Shown here: positions 23,005-29,245 of the stretch, piece by piece
How the letters are laid out: each line of letters begins with the position of its first letter
Position numbering within the stretch: the first letter of the stretch is position 1
IMG/VR virus record: IMGVR_UViG_3300037521_000139
Location: 1 to 36,537 of that record
From: a virus
Reading direction: 5' to 3' (one strand)
DNA length: 36,537 nucleotides
Program-made: the position numbers and the translations under genes
The notes under the pieces: generated by a model
Told to the model about the DNA's origin: nothing
Seen by the model: the letters and a program-made list of their open reading frames with translations, nothing else
The model's database searches: none

Positions 23005-24116
23005 TGCCAAAAGAACCGAAGCAGGAGAAAACAACTTCCGACAAGCTCATTGCCACGGAACAGGCGCTCCGCAAGACGGTCCAGCAGTACAGGGACTACA
23101 CGCGCATCGAGCGCAAAGCGTTTCGGGAGTCGGCAAGGATAGAGAACGCGCTCACCGTGCTTAACAACGAGCTTGTCGAGCTTCTACGCACGCACAAGAT
23201 GTCCAAGAAGCCCGTCACGCATCGCATACCCGCCGGCGCCCCCGTTGGTATCATTCACCTATCCGACGCGCATTTTAACGAGCTCGTCGACATCGAGGGC
23301 AACCGCTACGACTTCCCCGTAGCCGCTAAACGCCTGCGACTGCTCGCTCACCGCGCTAAGAAATACTTCGCGCCCCTTGGCGTCAAGAAGGTGCTACTTG
23401 CCAACACGGGCGACATGCTCAACTCCGATCGACGCATTGACGAGATGCTTAACCAGGCCACGAATAGAAGCAAGGCGCTATTTATATCAGTATCGCTTCT
23501 CGAGCAATTCATCCTCGACCTAAACGAGAGCTTCAACATAGCAATTGCCGCCGTGAGCGGAAACGAAAGCCGTATTCGCAAGGATCATGGTTTTTCCGAA
23601 ATCCTACTCTCGGACAACTACGACTTTGCCATACACAACACGCTCAAGTACCTTTTTCGCAAGGTCAATGCGGTAGAGTTTATAGACGGCGATCCGGGAG
23701 AGAAGATAGTCTCCTTCGGCGGCAAGACCGTACTCCTTATGCACGGCGAATGCTTGAAGAAGGAGGCGTCCGGCTCCGTGCAGTGTGTCATAGGCCGTTA
23801 TGCCAACAAGGGTATATTGATTGACTTCGTTCTATTCGGACACTTGCACGCCGCTAGCATTGGTGATTTCTACGCGCGTAGCGGTAGCCTCGTAGGCTCA
23901 AACGCCTACGCGGAGAAGGGCTTAAACCTTATGGGCTCGGCCTCGCAAAACGTCCATGTGTTCTACCAGGACGGCAACATTGACTCGATAAAGGTAGGGC
24001 TACAACACGTAGACGGCATGAAGGGCTACTCAATAGACCGCGACCTGGAGAGCTACAACGCCAAGTCTGCCACGAAGTTGCACAAGGGCCATACCATTCT
24101 GGAGATAAGAGTTTGA
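23004..24116 (+). CDS. Calcineurin-like metallophosphoesterase
   Basis: This 370-residue protein has all metal-binding motifs of the family: LSDAHFNE (D-x-H), NTGDML (GD), VSGNES (GN-E in place of the usual GNHD/E), MHGEC (H) and FGHLHA (GHxH). A helical, charged N-terminal region (about 70 residues) precedes the domain. Relatives in phages may act on DNA ends or nucleotides, like SbcD/Mre11, but the substrate is not known. It follows the sigma operon and is coupled by TAATG. Confidence 0.85.
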   Translation: MPKEPKQEKTTSDKLIATEQALRKTVQQYRDYTRIERKAFRESARIENALTVLNNELVELLRTHKMSKKPVTHRIPAGAPVGIIHLSDAHFNELVDIEGNRYDFPVAAKRLRLLAHRAKKYFAPLGVKKVLLANTGDMLNSDRRIDEMLNQATNRSKALFISVSLLEQFILDLNESFNIAIAAVSGNESRIRKDHGFSEILLSDNYDFAIHNTLKYLFRKVNAVEFIDGDPGEKIVSFGGKTVLLMHGECLKKEASGSVQCVIGRYANKGILIDFVLFGHLHAASIGDFYARSGSLVGSNAYAEKGLNLMGSASQNVHVFYQDGNIDSIKVGLQHVDGMKGYSIDRDLESYNAKSATKLHKGHTILEIRV

Positions 24117-24298
24117 CGCTAAAGAGAGATCTCGAGCGGATACTTAACCCCGTGCATTGCGCGTGTACCGCCTGTGATATGCACACGACACGCCGCTATC
24201 CATACCCGAATGTAGATATGACCTGTTCACTGAAACACATATCAATCAGCAATAAAGGTAGCTGCATAAGCTACCGGAAAGCCCGCCGTGCGCCCTGA
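24113..24298 (+). CDS. Small Cys/His-rich protein (TTG start)
   Basis: The frame starts at TTG 24113, overlapping the previous stop (TTGA). The 61-residue product contains CACTACDMHTTRRYPYPNVDMTC and SCISYRKAR, with a Cys/His spacing that could bind zinc. The TTG start and short length reduce certainty, but the overlap style fits the genome. No function assigned. Confidence 0.5.
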   Translation: MTLKRDLERILNPVHCACTACDMHTTRRYPYPNVDMTCSLKHISISNKGSCISYRKARRAP

Positions 24299-24398
24299 GC
24301 TCGAAATCGTAAAGGCCATCGACCACGCTCAAGAGCACATTTGTTTTTGGCTTATGGTGCTCGCCGCCGCAACCTTCTTCTCCGGGTGTCTATCGTGA
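24288..24398 (+). CDS. 36-residue lipoprotein-like or membrane peptide
   Basis: GTG 24288 starts a short frame whose stop overlaps the HNH gene start (GTGA). After a charged N-terminus it has a hydrophobic stretch ending in a Cys (LVLAAATFFSGCLS-like, residues 23-36), which looks like a lipobox, though almost nothing follows it. It could be a small membrane peptide or a coupling ORF. Confidence 0.4.
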   Translation: MRPELEIVKAIDHAQEHICFWLMVLAAATFFSGCLS

Positions 24399-24811
24399 AG
24401 AAGATCAAAACAAGGCTATGCAAGAAGCCCACACTAGCCGCGCGCAAGGCCGATAAGAACTCGAAGTATTGGCTAGCGAAGGCCGACGCGGCATGGTCCG
24501 CAAGGATACACGAAGCAGGCGCCTGCGCCGTCTGCATGACCGGCCACGAGATACCTGTAAAGCCAGGTAAGTTCGAGGCGCATCATTTAGTGACTTCCCG
24601 CTGCCGATCGCTTAGGCACAAGATAAGCAACGGGATTCTTCTTTGTAGCTCGCACCACAAGTTCCACACAAAGTGTAGTCCCCACACGGCCCCACACGGC
24701 TTTGTGGCATGGCACAAGGCGGCGTACCCGGACCAATACGAGTGGGTTATGGTCAATAAGGGCAAGGTGGGAAAGTTTGACTACCGCCAAGCCTACGAGG
24801 ATTTAACATGA
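24395..24811 (+). CDS. HNH-type endonuclease, NinG/Rap-like
   Basis: Taken from GTG 24395, the product has 138 residues. A basic N-terminal helix is followed by the HNH core: CAVCMTGHEIPVKPGKFEAHHLVTS (metal Cys pair, then His-His), then NGILLCSSHHKFHTKCSPH (Asn and second Cys/His group). This pattern is shared by phage recombination nucleases of the NinG/Rap type and by homing-type HNH enzymes. It lies with replication and recombination genes; it could resolve recombination junctions or nick host DNA. The match is by motif only. Confidence 0.72.
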   Translation: MKKIKTRLCKKPTLAARKADKNSKYWLAKADAAWSARIHEAGACAVCMTGHEIPVKPGKFEAHHLVTSRCRSLRHKISNGILLCSSHHKFHTKCSPHTAPHGFVAWHKAAYPDQYEWVMVNKGKVGKFDYRQAYEDLT

Positions 24812-25005
24812 ACCATTGCCAAGTACCTAGCCGACCGGCGGGGGCGTCTCCGAATCCCCCAAAACCTCCTGCGAGACTCCCCGCCGTATCCTTTTCACGC
24901 GACACGGGCAATAGGGTGCTATGGGTAGTGCTTCTATCTTCCGGCTTGCTTAATACGCTATTGGGTGCAATACTAATCGTACTATATGGAGATCCGGGGG
25001 AGTGA
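24808..25005 (+). CDS. Proline-rich small membrane protein
   Basis: The 65-residue product has a Pro-rich head (SRPAGASPNPPKPPARLPAV), then one hydrophobic span at about residues 37-59 (RVLWVVLLSSGLLNTLLGAILIVLY), and a short acidic end. ATG 24808 overlaps the HNH stop (ATGA). It may be a membrane anchor with a binding Pro segment. Function unknown. Confidence 0.6.
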   Translation: MNHCQVPSRPAGASPNPPKPPARLPAVSFSRDTGNRVLWVVLLSSGLLNTLLGAILIVLYGDPGE

Positions 25006-25006
25006 A

Positions 25007-25075
25007 ATGGACATCATCATAACATGCTTAATGATTGCATCGCTCGCAAGTTGCGTGGCGATAGAGGTTGCCTAA
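25007..25075 (+). CDS. 22-residue hydrophobic peptide
   Basis: ATG 25007 starts directly after the previous stop and its TAA overlaps the next ATG (TAATG). The peptide is almost all hydrophobic (MDIIITCLMIASLASCVA) and could be a tiny membrane peptide or lipoprotein. The overlap architecture is the main evidence; the small size makes it uncertain. Confidence 0.35.
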   Translation: MDIIITCLMIASLASCVAIEVA

Positions 25076-25269
25076 TGACTTGGGATTTCAGAGTAATCAA
25101 GGAAAATGGGCAAGCCTACATAGGCGAGGTCTATTACGAGAACGGCAAACGTGTCGCGCATACCGGCCCGGTCGAACTATACGGAGACGACCTTCTCGAT
25201 TTGATATGGGCATGGTTTCACATGGGCAAGGCGTTTTTCAAGCCCACGCTAACGAAGGATGATTTCTAG
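25075..25269 (+). CDS. Small soluble protein, unknown
   Basis: From ATG 25075 (TAATG overlap) the product is 64 residues with a beta-rich start (TWDFRVIKENGQAYIGEVYYENGKRVAHTGPVEL) and an aromatic helix (DLLDLIWAWFHMGKAFF). The sequence is typical of small accessory phage proteins. No function can be given. The TAG stop also shows TAG is a normal stop here. Confidence 0.65.
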   Translation: MTWDFRVIKENGQAYIGEVYYENGKRVAHTGPVELYGDDLLDLIWAWFHMGKAFFKPTLTKDDF

Positions 25270-25282
25270 TGGGAGCTTTTCT

Positions 25283-25828
25283 ATGCAGTGGCTAGCAGAG
25301 CTATGGGATAAGATAATCAGCCTGTTTCCGCGGCTCGTCATACTAGAGCCGAACCAGGCCGGCGTTGTCCTCCGCTTGGGCAAGCCCATCAAGAAGGATT
25401 GCCGCATGGGCTGGTACATACTAGCGCCCATAATCGACGACATGGACTACATCGAGCTCCCCACGCGCCCGCTCTACACGCGAGAGCAGTCTATTACGAA
25501 CCTCGCCGGCTACTCCATAGGCTTCTCCGGCGTGCTCGAGTGGAAGATAAAGAACGCCTACCTGGCGATGTATAACACGGCGGATGTGGAGGAATCACTC
25601 ACCGGCCTAGCGATGGGCGTATCGGCCAAGCACGTCAAGGACACATCAGAGCGGAACTGGCAGGAAATAGACGCAATACAGGAGCGAGTATTGTCTGAAA
25701 TCAACAAGGGGGCGTACGGATGGGGCGTCGAGATAAAGAGTTACAGGTTTTCGGATTACGTAAAGCACCGCGTTATCCGCATAATGTCATCGCAATCATC
25801 GCAGCAACCATCCTCGGAGGATGCGTGA
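25283..25828 (+). CDS. SPFH/Band-7 (stomatin/prohibitin-like) domain protein
   Basis: The 181-residue product from ATG 25283 (GGGAG upstream) shows the Band-7 pattern: LVILEPNQAGVVLRLGKPIKKDCRMGWYILAPIIDDMDYIELPTRPL (compare PGV-x-R-LGK...G-x-x-PP), a YSIGFSGVLEWKIKNAYLAMYNTADVEESL strand-and-helix region, and a helical C-terminal half with IDAIQERVLSEINKGAYGWGVEIKSYRF as in Band-7 proteins. Such proteins scaffold membrane microdomains and are sometimes found in phages. An amphipathic N-terminal segment (MQWLAELWDKIISLFPR) may anchor it. Role in infection is unknown. Confidence 0.72.
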   Translation: MQWLAELWDKIISLFPRLVILEPNQAGVVLRLGKPIKKDCRMGWYILAPIIDDMDYIELPTRPLYTREQSITNLAGYSIGFSGVLEWKIKNAYLAMYNTADVEESLTGLAMGVSAKHVKDTSERNWQEIDAIQERVLSEINKGAYGWGVEIKSYRFSDYVKHRVIRIMSSQSSQQPSSEDA

Positions 25829-25941
25829 TGGCGCCCAACGACATAAGCTACACGGCGGAATTGAGCGAGGAAGAGTACGGCGGCGACATAGCGAGGGGTA
25901 GAACGCACTATTTCACTTTCTCATGGAGGGTAAGGGAATGA
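25828..25941 (+). CDS. Small protein or lipoprotein overlapping the Band-7 gene
   Basis: Two starts are possible. ATG 25828 (GGAGG at 25816-25820, seven bases upstream) gives a 37-residue acidic protein. An in-frame ATG at 25720, also with AGGGGG nearby, would add a basic, then hydrophobic leader with LGGC (IIAATILGGC), a good lipobox, all inside the Band-7 gene. The ribosome site favours 25828, but the alternative would make a secreted lipoprotein encoded in an overlapping frame. Function unknown. Confidence 0.5.
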   Translation: MAPNDISYTAELSEEEYGGDIARGRTHYFTFSWRVRE

Positions 25942-26096
25942 ATAAGCCGCTACACGTAAGATGGAAGCGCGGGCGAGGCATGGGATCGGTCATCATCAAC
26001 GACAAGGAGCTGGTATGGGATGTGCATATAAGCATGGCCGACTTCGCATGTATGGTATTGCGCGAGATAATCAGGGCGAGCAGGGATAAAATATGA
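25938..26096 (+). CDS. Small protein, unknown
   Basis: ATG 25938 overlaps the preceding stop and has TAAGGGA upstream. The 52-residue product is a mixed strand/helix protein (HVRWKRGRGMGSVIINDKELVWDVHISMADFACMVLREIIRA). It is coupled to the next gene by ATGA. No family recognised. Confidence 0.6.
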   Translation: MNKPLHVRWKRGRGMGSVIINDKELVWDVHISMADFACMVLREIIRASRDKI

Positions 26097-26359
26097 GTGC
26101 AATGAACGTGGTTTTAGAGGCTAGCCTTGGGATGGACAGGCTGAACTTCCCGGAAAGGGGTCGGGTAATTTCCCTTGCGTCAATTCAAACCCTGGAACTT
26201 TCCACCGAAATGATAGAGCATCTAGCCGCTTGCGACCATGCCGGCGGGTATGTTTGGGAGGATGTGAAGCATTGCATTTTAACAAGCAACCTCGTCCTAG
26301 CCAACGAGCTACTAGCCGACCTGCGCGTGTACGGTATCAAGATTGAGGTAGTGCCATGA
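26093..26359 (+). CDS. Small soluble protein, unknown
   Basis: This 88-residue protein is alpha/beta with ERGRVISLASIQTLELSTEMIEHLAACDH and a Cys, His-containing middle (GGYVWEDVKHCILTSN). Both ends overlap neighbours by four bases. No function can be assigned. Confidence 0.62.
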   Translation: MSAMNVVLEASLGMDRLNFPERGRVISLASIQTLELSTEMIEHLAACDHAGGYVWEDVKHCILTSNLVLANELLADLRVYGIKIEVVP

Positions 26360-26793
26360 GGGAGATCAAATATAAGGCGTGGGTGATGCGCGACATTGAT
26401 TATGGGTTGGGCTGGCTTGATGACGGCCTGTTGCGAGTTGGATGGCTGAAGGGCCAATGCCGTTGGTATCAACTCCCCGGACACGGCACGGAGCTAATGT
26501 GGGGCTTCGATGAGTGCGAAGAGCCGCTAGTTGTTGGCGAAGAGCCGCTAGTTGTTGGCAAAGATGTTGAAATAGTCTTCTTCACCGGCCTCCACGATAA
26601 GAACGGCAAGGAGATTTACGAGGGGGATATTTGCGAGTGGTATATTCACAAGGAAATATGGCGCGGTGAGGTATATTTTGATACCGAAGCATCGGCGTTC
26701 TTGTTTTGCAGGGCTTCACAATGGTCAATTATGGAAATACATGCACCCAAAATCATCGGCAACATCCACGAATCACCCGAACTATTGAAATGA
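26356..26793 (+). CDS. YopX-like protein
   Basis: The 145-residue product matches the YopX/DUF pattern: MREIKYKAWVMRD at the N-terminus, then VEIVFFTGLHDKNGKEIYEGDICEW in the middle (the family's QFTGLxDKNGxEIYEGDIV core), and IIGNIHESPELLK at the C-terminus. These proteins are widespread in phages of many hosts; the role is unclear. A 21-bp tandem duplication (26516-26557) adds seven residues (EEPLVVG) just before the core. Confidence 0.85.
   Translation: MREIKYKAWVMRDIDYGLGWLDDGLLRVGWLKGQCRWYQLPGHGTELMWGFDECEEPLVVGEEPLVVGKDVEIVFFTGLHDKNGKEIYEGDICEWYIHKEIWRGEVYFDTEASAFLFCRASQWSIMEIHAPKIIGNIHESPELLK
26516..26557 (+). repeat. Perfect 21-bp tandem duplication in the YopX-like gene
   Basis: Copies at 26516-26536 and 26537-26557 are identical. 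The unit is in frame and adds EEPLVVG twice, so the protein stays intact. Perfect identity suggests a recent slippage event. Confidence 0.9.
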
Positions 26794-27005
26794 ACCCCGA
26801 GTATAGAGTCATAAAGCACGGTGAATTTAGGGAGATCCGCGAAGTGTATTACGGCGCAAACCGCAAGATAATTTACATGGCACGCCTACCCGTAAGGCTC
26901 TACGCGACAAGTCGGAAGCGGCTTATAACGGAGAGTAGATTGATAGAGGAAGCGATACACCGACCCGAATTGAACAGGGACGACATACCGGAGAGGGATA
27001 AATGA
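26790..27005 (+). CDS. Small basic protein, unknown
   Basis: From ATG 26790 (ATGA overlap) the product has 71 residues. It is strongly basic with several Arg/Lys pairs (REIREVYYGANRKIIYMARLPVRLYATSRKRLITESRLIEEA), consistent with nucleic-acid binding. The next gene starts in its last bases. Not a family I recognise. Confidence 0.6.
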   Translation: MNPEYRVIKHGEFREIREVYYGANRKIIYMARLPVRLYATSRKRLITESRLIEEAIHRPELNRDDIPERDK

Positions 27006-27304
27006 TTGACAACATCAAAGCGCTTGAACGTTACGAATTTATCAACCGCGCCCACGGCGTAGAGATCGTCTTAAACAACCTCATAGGCGAGCCGTTCAAG
27101 GTCTACAACGTAGAGCACAAGGCGTACATAGGCAAAATCAACAACATCGAGCAACTCTACTACCGTTTCTGGGGTACAATGTCGAAGGGCGGCAGGGTGA
27201 AGGTGTGGAATTTCCAATGCCTACCGTGGCTCGTAGACAACAAGCGCAAGTTTGCGAAGCACCTAGCGAGGACCGCGGAGAAGCTGAAGGGGGCCTTTGA
27301 GTGA
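27002..27304 (+). CDS. Small alpha/beta protein, unknown
   Basis: The 100-residue product has MIDNIKALERYEFINRAHGVEIVLNNLIGEPFKVYN, then a helical, basic and aromatic part (YYRFWGTMSKGGRVKVWNFQCLPWLVDNKRKF). Start and stop are in four-base overlaps with neighbours. No catalytic motif or known family. Confidence 0.62.
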   Translation: MIDNIKALERYEFINRAHGVEIVLNNLIGEPFKVYNVEHKAYIGKINNIEQLYYRFWGTMSKGGRVKVWNFQCLPWLVDNKRKFAKHLARTAEKLKGAFE

Positions 27305-27630
27305 GCATCTGCACACGATGCCCCTACGGGGCCGCAGACAGCGAAGGCAACATCCTTCCCGAGTACGCCGGCAAGGAGTGGAAGGATGTACCGTGCTCGG
27401 GATGTGAGCTCATACACGGCGCCATCAACGGAAAGGGAAGTAGCATACGATTCGACAACGACCGGCAGAACAGGAGCAAGACGTTTATCAGCCTGGATCA
27501 GCTTAAGCAGGGAGACGGGATGGACTTCGAATGCAACGGGAATAATCATACGCCCAACAGGATACTGAGCAAGTCGGATGAACCCGACCCCAGAATAGTG
27601 TTTATACCAAAGAGAAAGCTAATAAATTGA
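27301..27630 (+). CDS. Small cysteine-motif protein before a sigma-like HTH gene
   Basis: Starts at GTG 27301 (GTGA overlap). The 109-residue product has CTRCPYGAADSEGNILPEYAGKEWKDVPCSGCELIHG: two Cys pairs about 28 residues apart that would form a zinc site, followed by a polar beta part. This Cys arrangement before a DNA-binding partner gene suggests a regulator. Its stop overlaps the TTG start of the next gene. Confidence 0.6.
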   Translation: MSICTRCPYGAADSEGNILPEYAGKEWKDVPCSGCELIHGAINGKGSSIRFDNDRQNRSKTFISLDQLKQGDGMDFECNGNNHTPNRILSKSDEPDPRIVFIPKRKLIN

Positions 27631-27926
27631 CAACAGAAAACAACAGCTACGCCGCGGTTTCCGAGTTTCTAGCCTGGATGATGAAGGAGGAGCCCGAAGT
27701 CAGGGAGCAAGCCGTCAAGGGTTTGTACGCCTTCACGTCGAAGATGATGACCTTCGATGAACGCACACGACACATAGTCTTGAGCAAGCTCTACAACGAC
27801 GCCACGCTCAAGGAGATGGGCCAACGCTTCGGCATAACACCACATGCGGTGTGGCAGAGATGGCGTAAGGCTTGCAAGGATTGGCCGGAACTGGGTAAGG
27901 CGTTTAGCATAAAGGAGGCGGGATGA
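27627..27926 (+). CDS. Sigma-region-4-like helix-turn-helix protein
   Basis: Starts at TTG 27627 (TTGA overlap). The 99-residue product ends in a helix-turn-helix resembling sigma region 4: FDERTRHIVLSKLYNDATLKEMGQRFGITPHAVWQRWRKACKDW. The upstream part is helical (FLAWMMKEEPEVREQAVKGLYAFTSKMM). It lacks region 2, so it would not be a full sigma factor. It could bind DNA as a regulator or partner a transcription complex, giving a second regulator besides the gene at 21825. Confidence 0.65.
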   Translation: MTTENNSYAAVSEFLAWMMKEEPEVREQAVKGLYAFTSKMMTFDERTRHIVLSKLYNDATLKEMGQRFGITPHAVWQRWRKACKDWPELGKAFSIKEAG

Positions 27927-28120
27927 GCGAAACAGCATTTCCAGTAGGCGTTTTGGGGTCTGATGATCGCGGCCTCACCAAGCGCGAATACGCAGCTATC
28001 CATATCTTGGCGGGGATGGCTTCTGAACTTCGCAGGGGTGTCTACGATGCGGAAACGACTTCATCCATTTCGGTAAAGGCAGCAGATGAACTTCTTAAGC
28101 AACTCAAGGAGGAAGAATGA
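27923..28120 (+). CDS. Small phage protein with TKREYAA motif
   Basis: The 65-residue product has GLTKREYAAIHILAGMASEL and a later helix (VKAADELLKQLKEEE), a combination common in small hypothetical proteins of many phages (pattern LTKREYFAA). It overlaps both neighbours by four bases. The role is unknown. Confidence 0.7.
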   Translation: MSETAFPVGVLGSDDRGLTKREYAAIHILAGMASELRRGVYDAETTSSISVKAADELLKQLKEEE

Positions 28121-28209
28121 TGTGGGAAGTGGTCGTTTTAATATCCGTAATTTTTTGGAGAACCTGCGTCACTATCACAGTCGTTCACTACTGGATGACG
28201 CGCCCATGA
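28117..28209 (+). CDS. 30-residue membrane peptide
   Basis: ATG 28117 has GGAGGAAG upstream and overlaps the previous stop (ATGA). The product has a hydrophobic core (WEVVVLISVIFWRTCVTITVV) and ends RP. Its stop overlaps the next gene's start. A strong ribosome site and coupling on both sides make translation likely. Confidence 0.5.
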   Translation: MMWEVVVLISVIFWRTCVTITVVHYWMTRP

Positions 28210-28790
28210 GCGATTTCCAAGTAGGAAAGATTGACCTAGACGATGACCGTGTATGGGGTGCCGGGGTGCCGGCCCGAGAGCCACACTACGACCCCATGAG
28301 GGGTTGGGGGTACTGGGTGGAAAGCGGTACTCTGTGGGTAAACTGCCCCACGGCTCCCGCCCCTACGAGTAAGAGCGGGGATATTTACGAGGGTGATATA
28401 AGCGAAAACGCCACGCCCGCCGAAGGGGTTACGCTTAGAGACACACCGCAGCACGAGTGCGTTGTACTCCCCGAGGGCTCCGAAGAGCGCAAGAAGTGGG
28501 CCATCTACTCGGGCGTGCTGTCACCGTTCCCAAACGCCATAGCCCTAGTCGCCCGCCTGTCCTACGAAGGCAATCTAAAGCACTGCGACCCCGAAGAGGC
28601 CATGCACTGGGAGGTGGATAAGAGCAGCGATCATCACGATTGCCTATTGAGGCACCTGACGGAGTGCTTCCTCATACACGTAGCCTGGCGCGGCCTATCC
28701 ATGCTCGAGGCGTGGGTGCAGAAGAGTGTTGACAGCGGGGTAGATCCTAAGACACTGTACGGTATCGGCACTAAAGACGGGTGCCATTGA
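28206..28790 (+). CDS. dATP/dGTP diphosphohydrolase-like protein
   Basis: Taken from ATG 28206 (ATGA overlap), this 194-residue protein has a C-terminal domain with KKWAIYSGVLSPFPNAIALVARLSYEGNLKHCDPEEAMHWEVDKSSDHHDCLLRHL, matching the pattern of the dATP/dGTP diphosphohydrolase N-terminal family (RKKxPIxSGVLxYFPxAxxxVAxxSxxGNxxHNPGxxLHWxRxKSxDHxDCxxRHL). The conserved His/Asp set is intact, so it may hydrolyse purine dNTPs to shift nucleotide pools. The first 90 residues are a variable region. It is the last gene before the RNA block. Confidence 0.75.
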   Translation: MSDFQVGKIDLDDDRVWGAGVPAREPHYDPMRGWGYWVESGTLWVNCPTAPAPTSKSGDIYEGDISENATPAEGVTLRDTPQHECVVLPEGSEERKKWAIYSGVLSPFPNAIALVARLSYEGNLKHCDPEEAMHWEVDKSSDHHDCLLRHLTECFLIHVAWRGLSMLEAWVQKSVDSGVDPKTLYGIGTKDGCH

Positions 28791-28805
28791 TCTTTGAAAT
28801 GATAT

Positions 28806-28922
28806 AGGCGGGAAGCGTGTAGCACACGTGGATGCTAGTAAGCATATTGTCGGTATTAGATGCGGCTAGGTCACACTATCGTCTACCGACCCTTAGTTGC
28901 AGCCTAGCGACCTGCCCCGCCT
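28806..28922 (+). ncRNA. Structured RNA candidate with closing stem and four inner helices
   Basis: AGGCGGG (28806-28812) pairs perfectly with CCCGCCT (28916-28922). Inside are CGTGT/ACACG (28816-28820, 28824-28828), ATGCT/AGCAT (28832-28836, 28841-28845), GTCGGT/ACCGAC (28849-28854, 28885-28890) and GTTGC/GCGAC (28896-28900, 28907-28911, one G-U). TAGG (28867-28870) can pair with CCTA (28903-28906) in the last loop, a possible pseudoknot. It contains no reading frame I believe and lies just before the tRNAs. No known family comes to mind. Confidence 0.5.
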
Positions 28923-28926
28923 TTAA

Positions 28927-29004
28927 GGCCCCATCGTCTAGCCAGGTCCAGGACATCAGGTTTTCATCCTGAATACACGGGTTCAAATCCCGTTGGGGTC
29001 ACCA
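28927..29004 (+). tRNA. tRNA-Glu (UUC)
   Basis: Acceptor stem GGCCCCA pairs with TGGGGTC, followed by encoded ACCA. The D-arm is GTC...GAC, the anticodon arm is TCAGG-TTTTCAT-CCTGA with anticodon TTC, and the T-arm is CGGGT TCAAATC CCG-type (ACGGG TTCAAAT CCCGT). All parts are canonical, so it is probably functional and decodes GAA/GAG. Confidence 0.9.
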
Positions 29005-29010
29005 CTATGT

Positions 29011-29126
29011 GAGCGATGCGGCCTCACGCGGAGTGATACCCAGATAGATGATTCCGGCTAAGGCATGATCGAAAATCCGGCACTGATGGGTTATTGCCAC
29101 GGTAGGTGCGAATCCTGCCATCGCTC
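29011..29126 (+). ncRNA. tRNA-like element, oversized (116 nt)
   Basis: GAGCGAT(G) at 29011-29018 pairs with (C)ATCGCTC at 29119-29126. A T-arm-like hairpin GGTAGG-TGCGAAT-CCTGCC (29101-29119) adjoins the closing stem, and TCAC-GCGGA-GTGA (29024-29036) looks like a D-arm. GGCA/TGCC (29079-29082, 29095-29098) could be a long variable arm. The anticodon arm is not clear (GATT/AATC at 29050-29053 and 29074-29077 encloses 20 bases) and no CCA follows. It is a degenerate, expanded or intron-bearing tRNA, or a tRNA mimic. Confidence 0.45.
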
Positions 29127-29136
29127 ATTTGATTTG

Positions 29137-29213
29137 CGGCGGGTAGCTCAGTTGGATAGAGCGGCTGAGTTCTAATCAGCAAGTCAGGGGTTCGATTCCT
29201 CTCACGCCGACCA
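29137..29213 (+). tRNA. tRNA-Arg (UCU)
   Basis: Acceptor stem CGGCGGG pairs with CACGCCG (one G-A mismatch), followed by ACCA. The D-arm is GCTC-AGTTGGATA-GAGC, the anticodon arm GCTGA-GTTCTAA-TCAGC with anticodon TCT, and the T-arm AGGGG-TTCGATT-CCTCT. It reads AGA, a codon often rare in hosts, so it may help phage translation. Confidence 0.88.
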
Positions 29214-29245
29214 ATATGAAATGCCCAATATGCGACTGATTAATC

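Noticed and set aside
29011-29126. Suppressor or selenocysteine tRNA
   Set aside because: The 8+5 stem arithmetic fits selenocysteine tRNA, but no UCA anticodon arm is seen; TAG, TGA and TAA all end well-supported genes here, so there is no sign of stop-codon reassignment.
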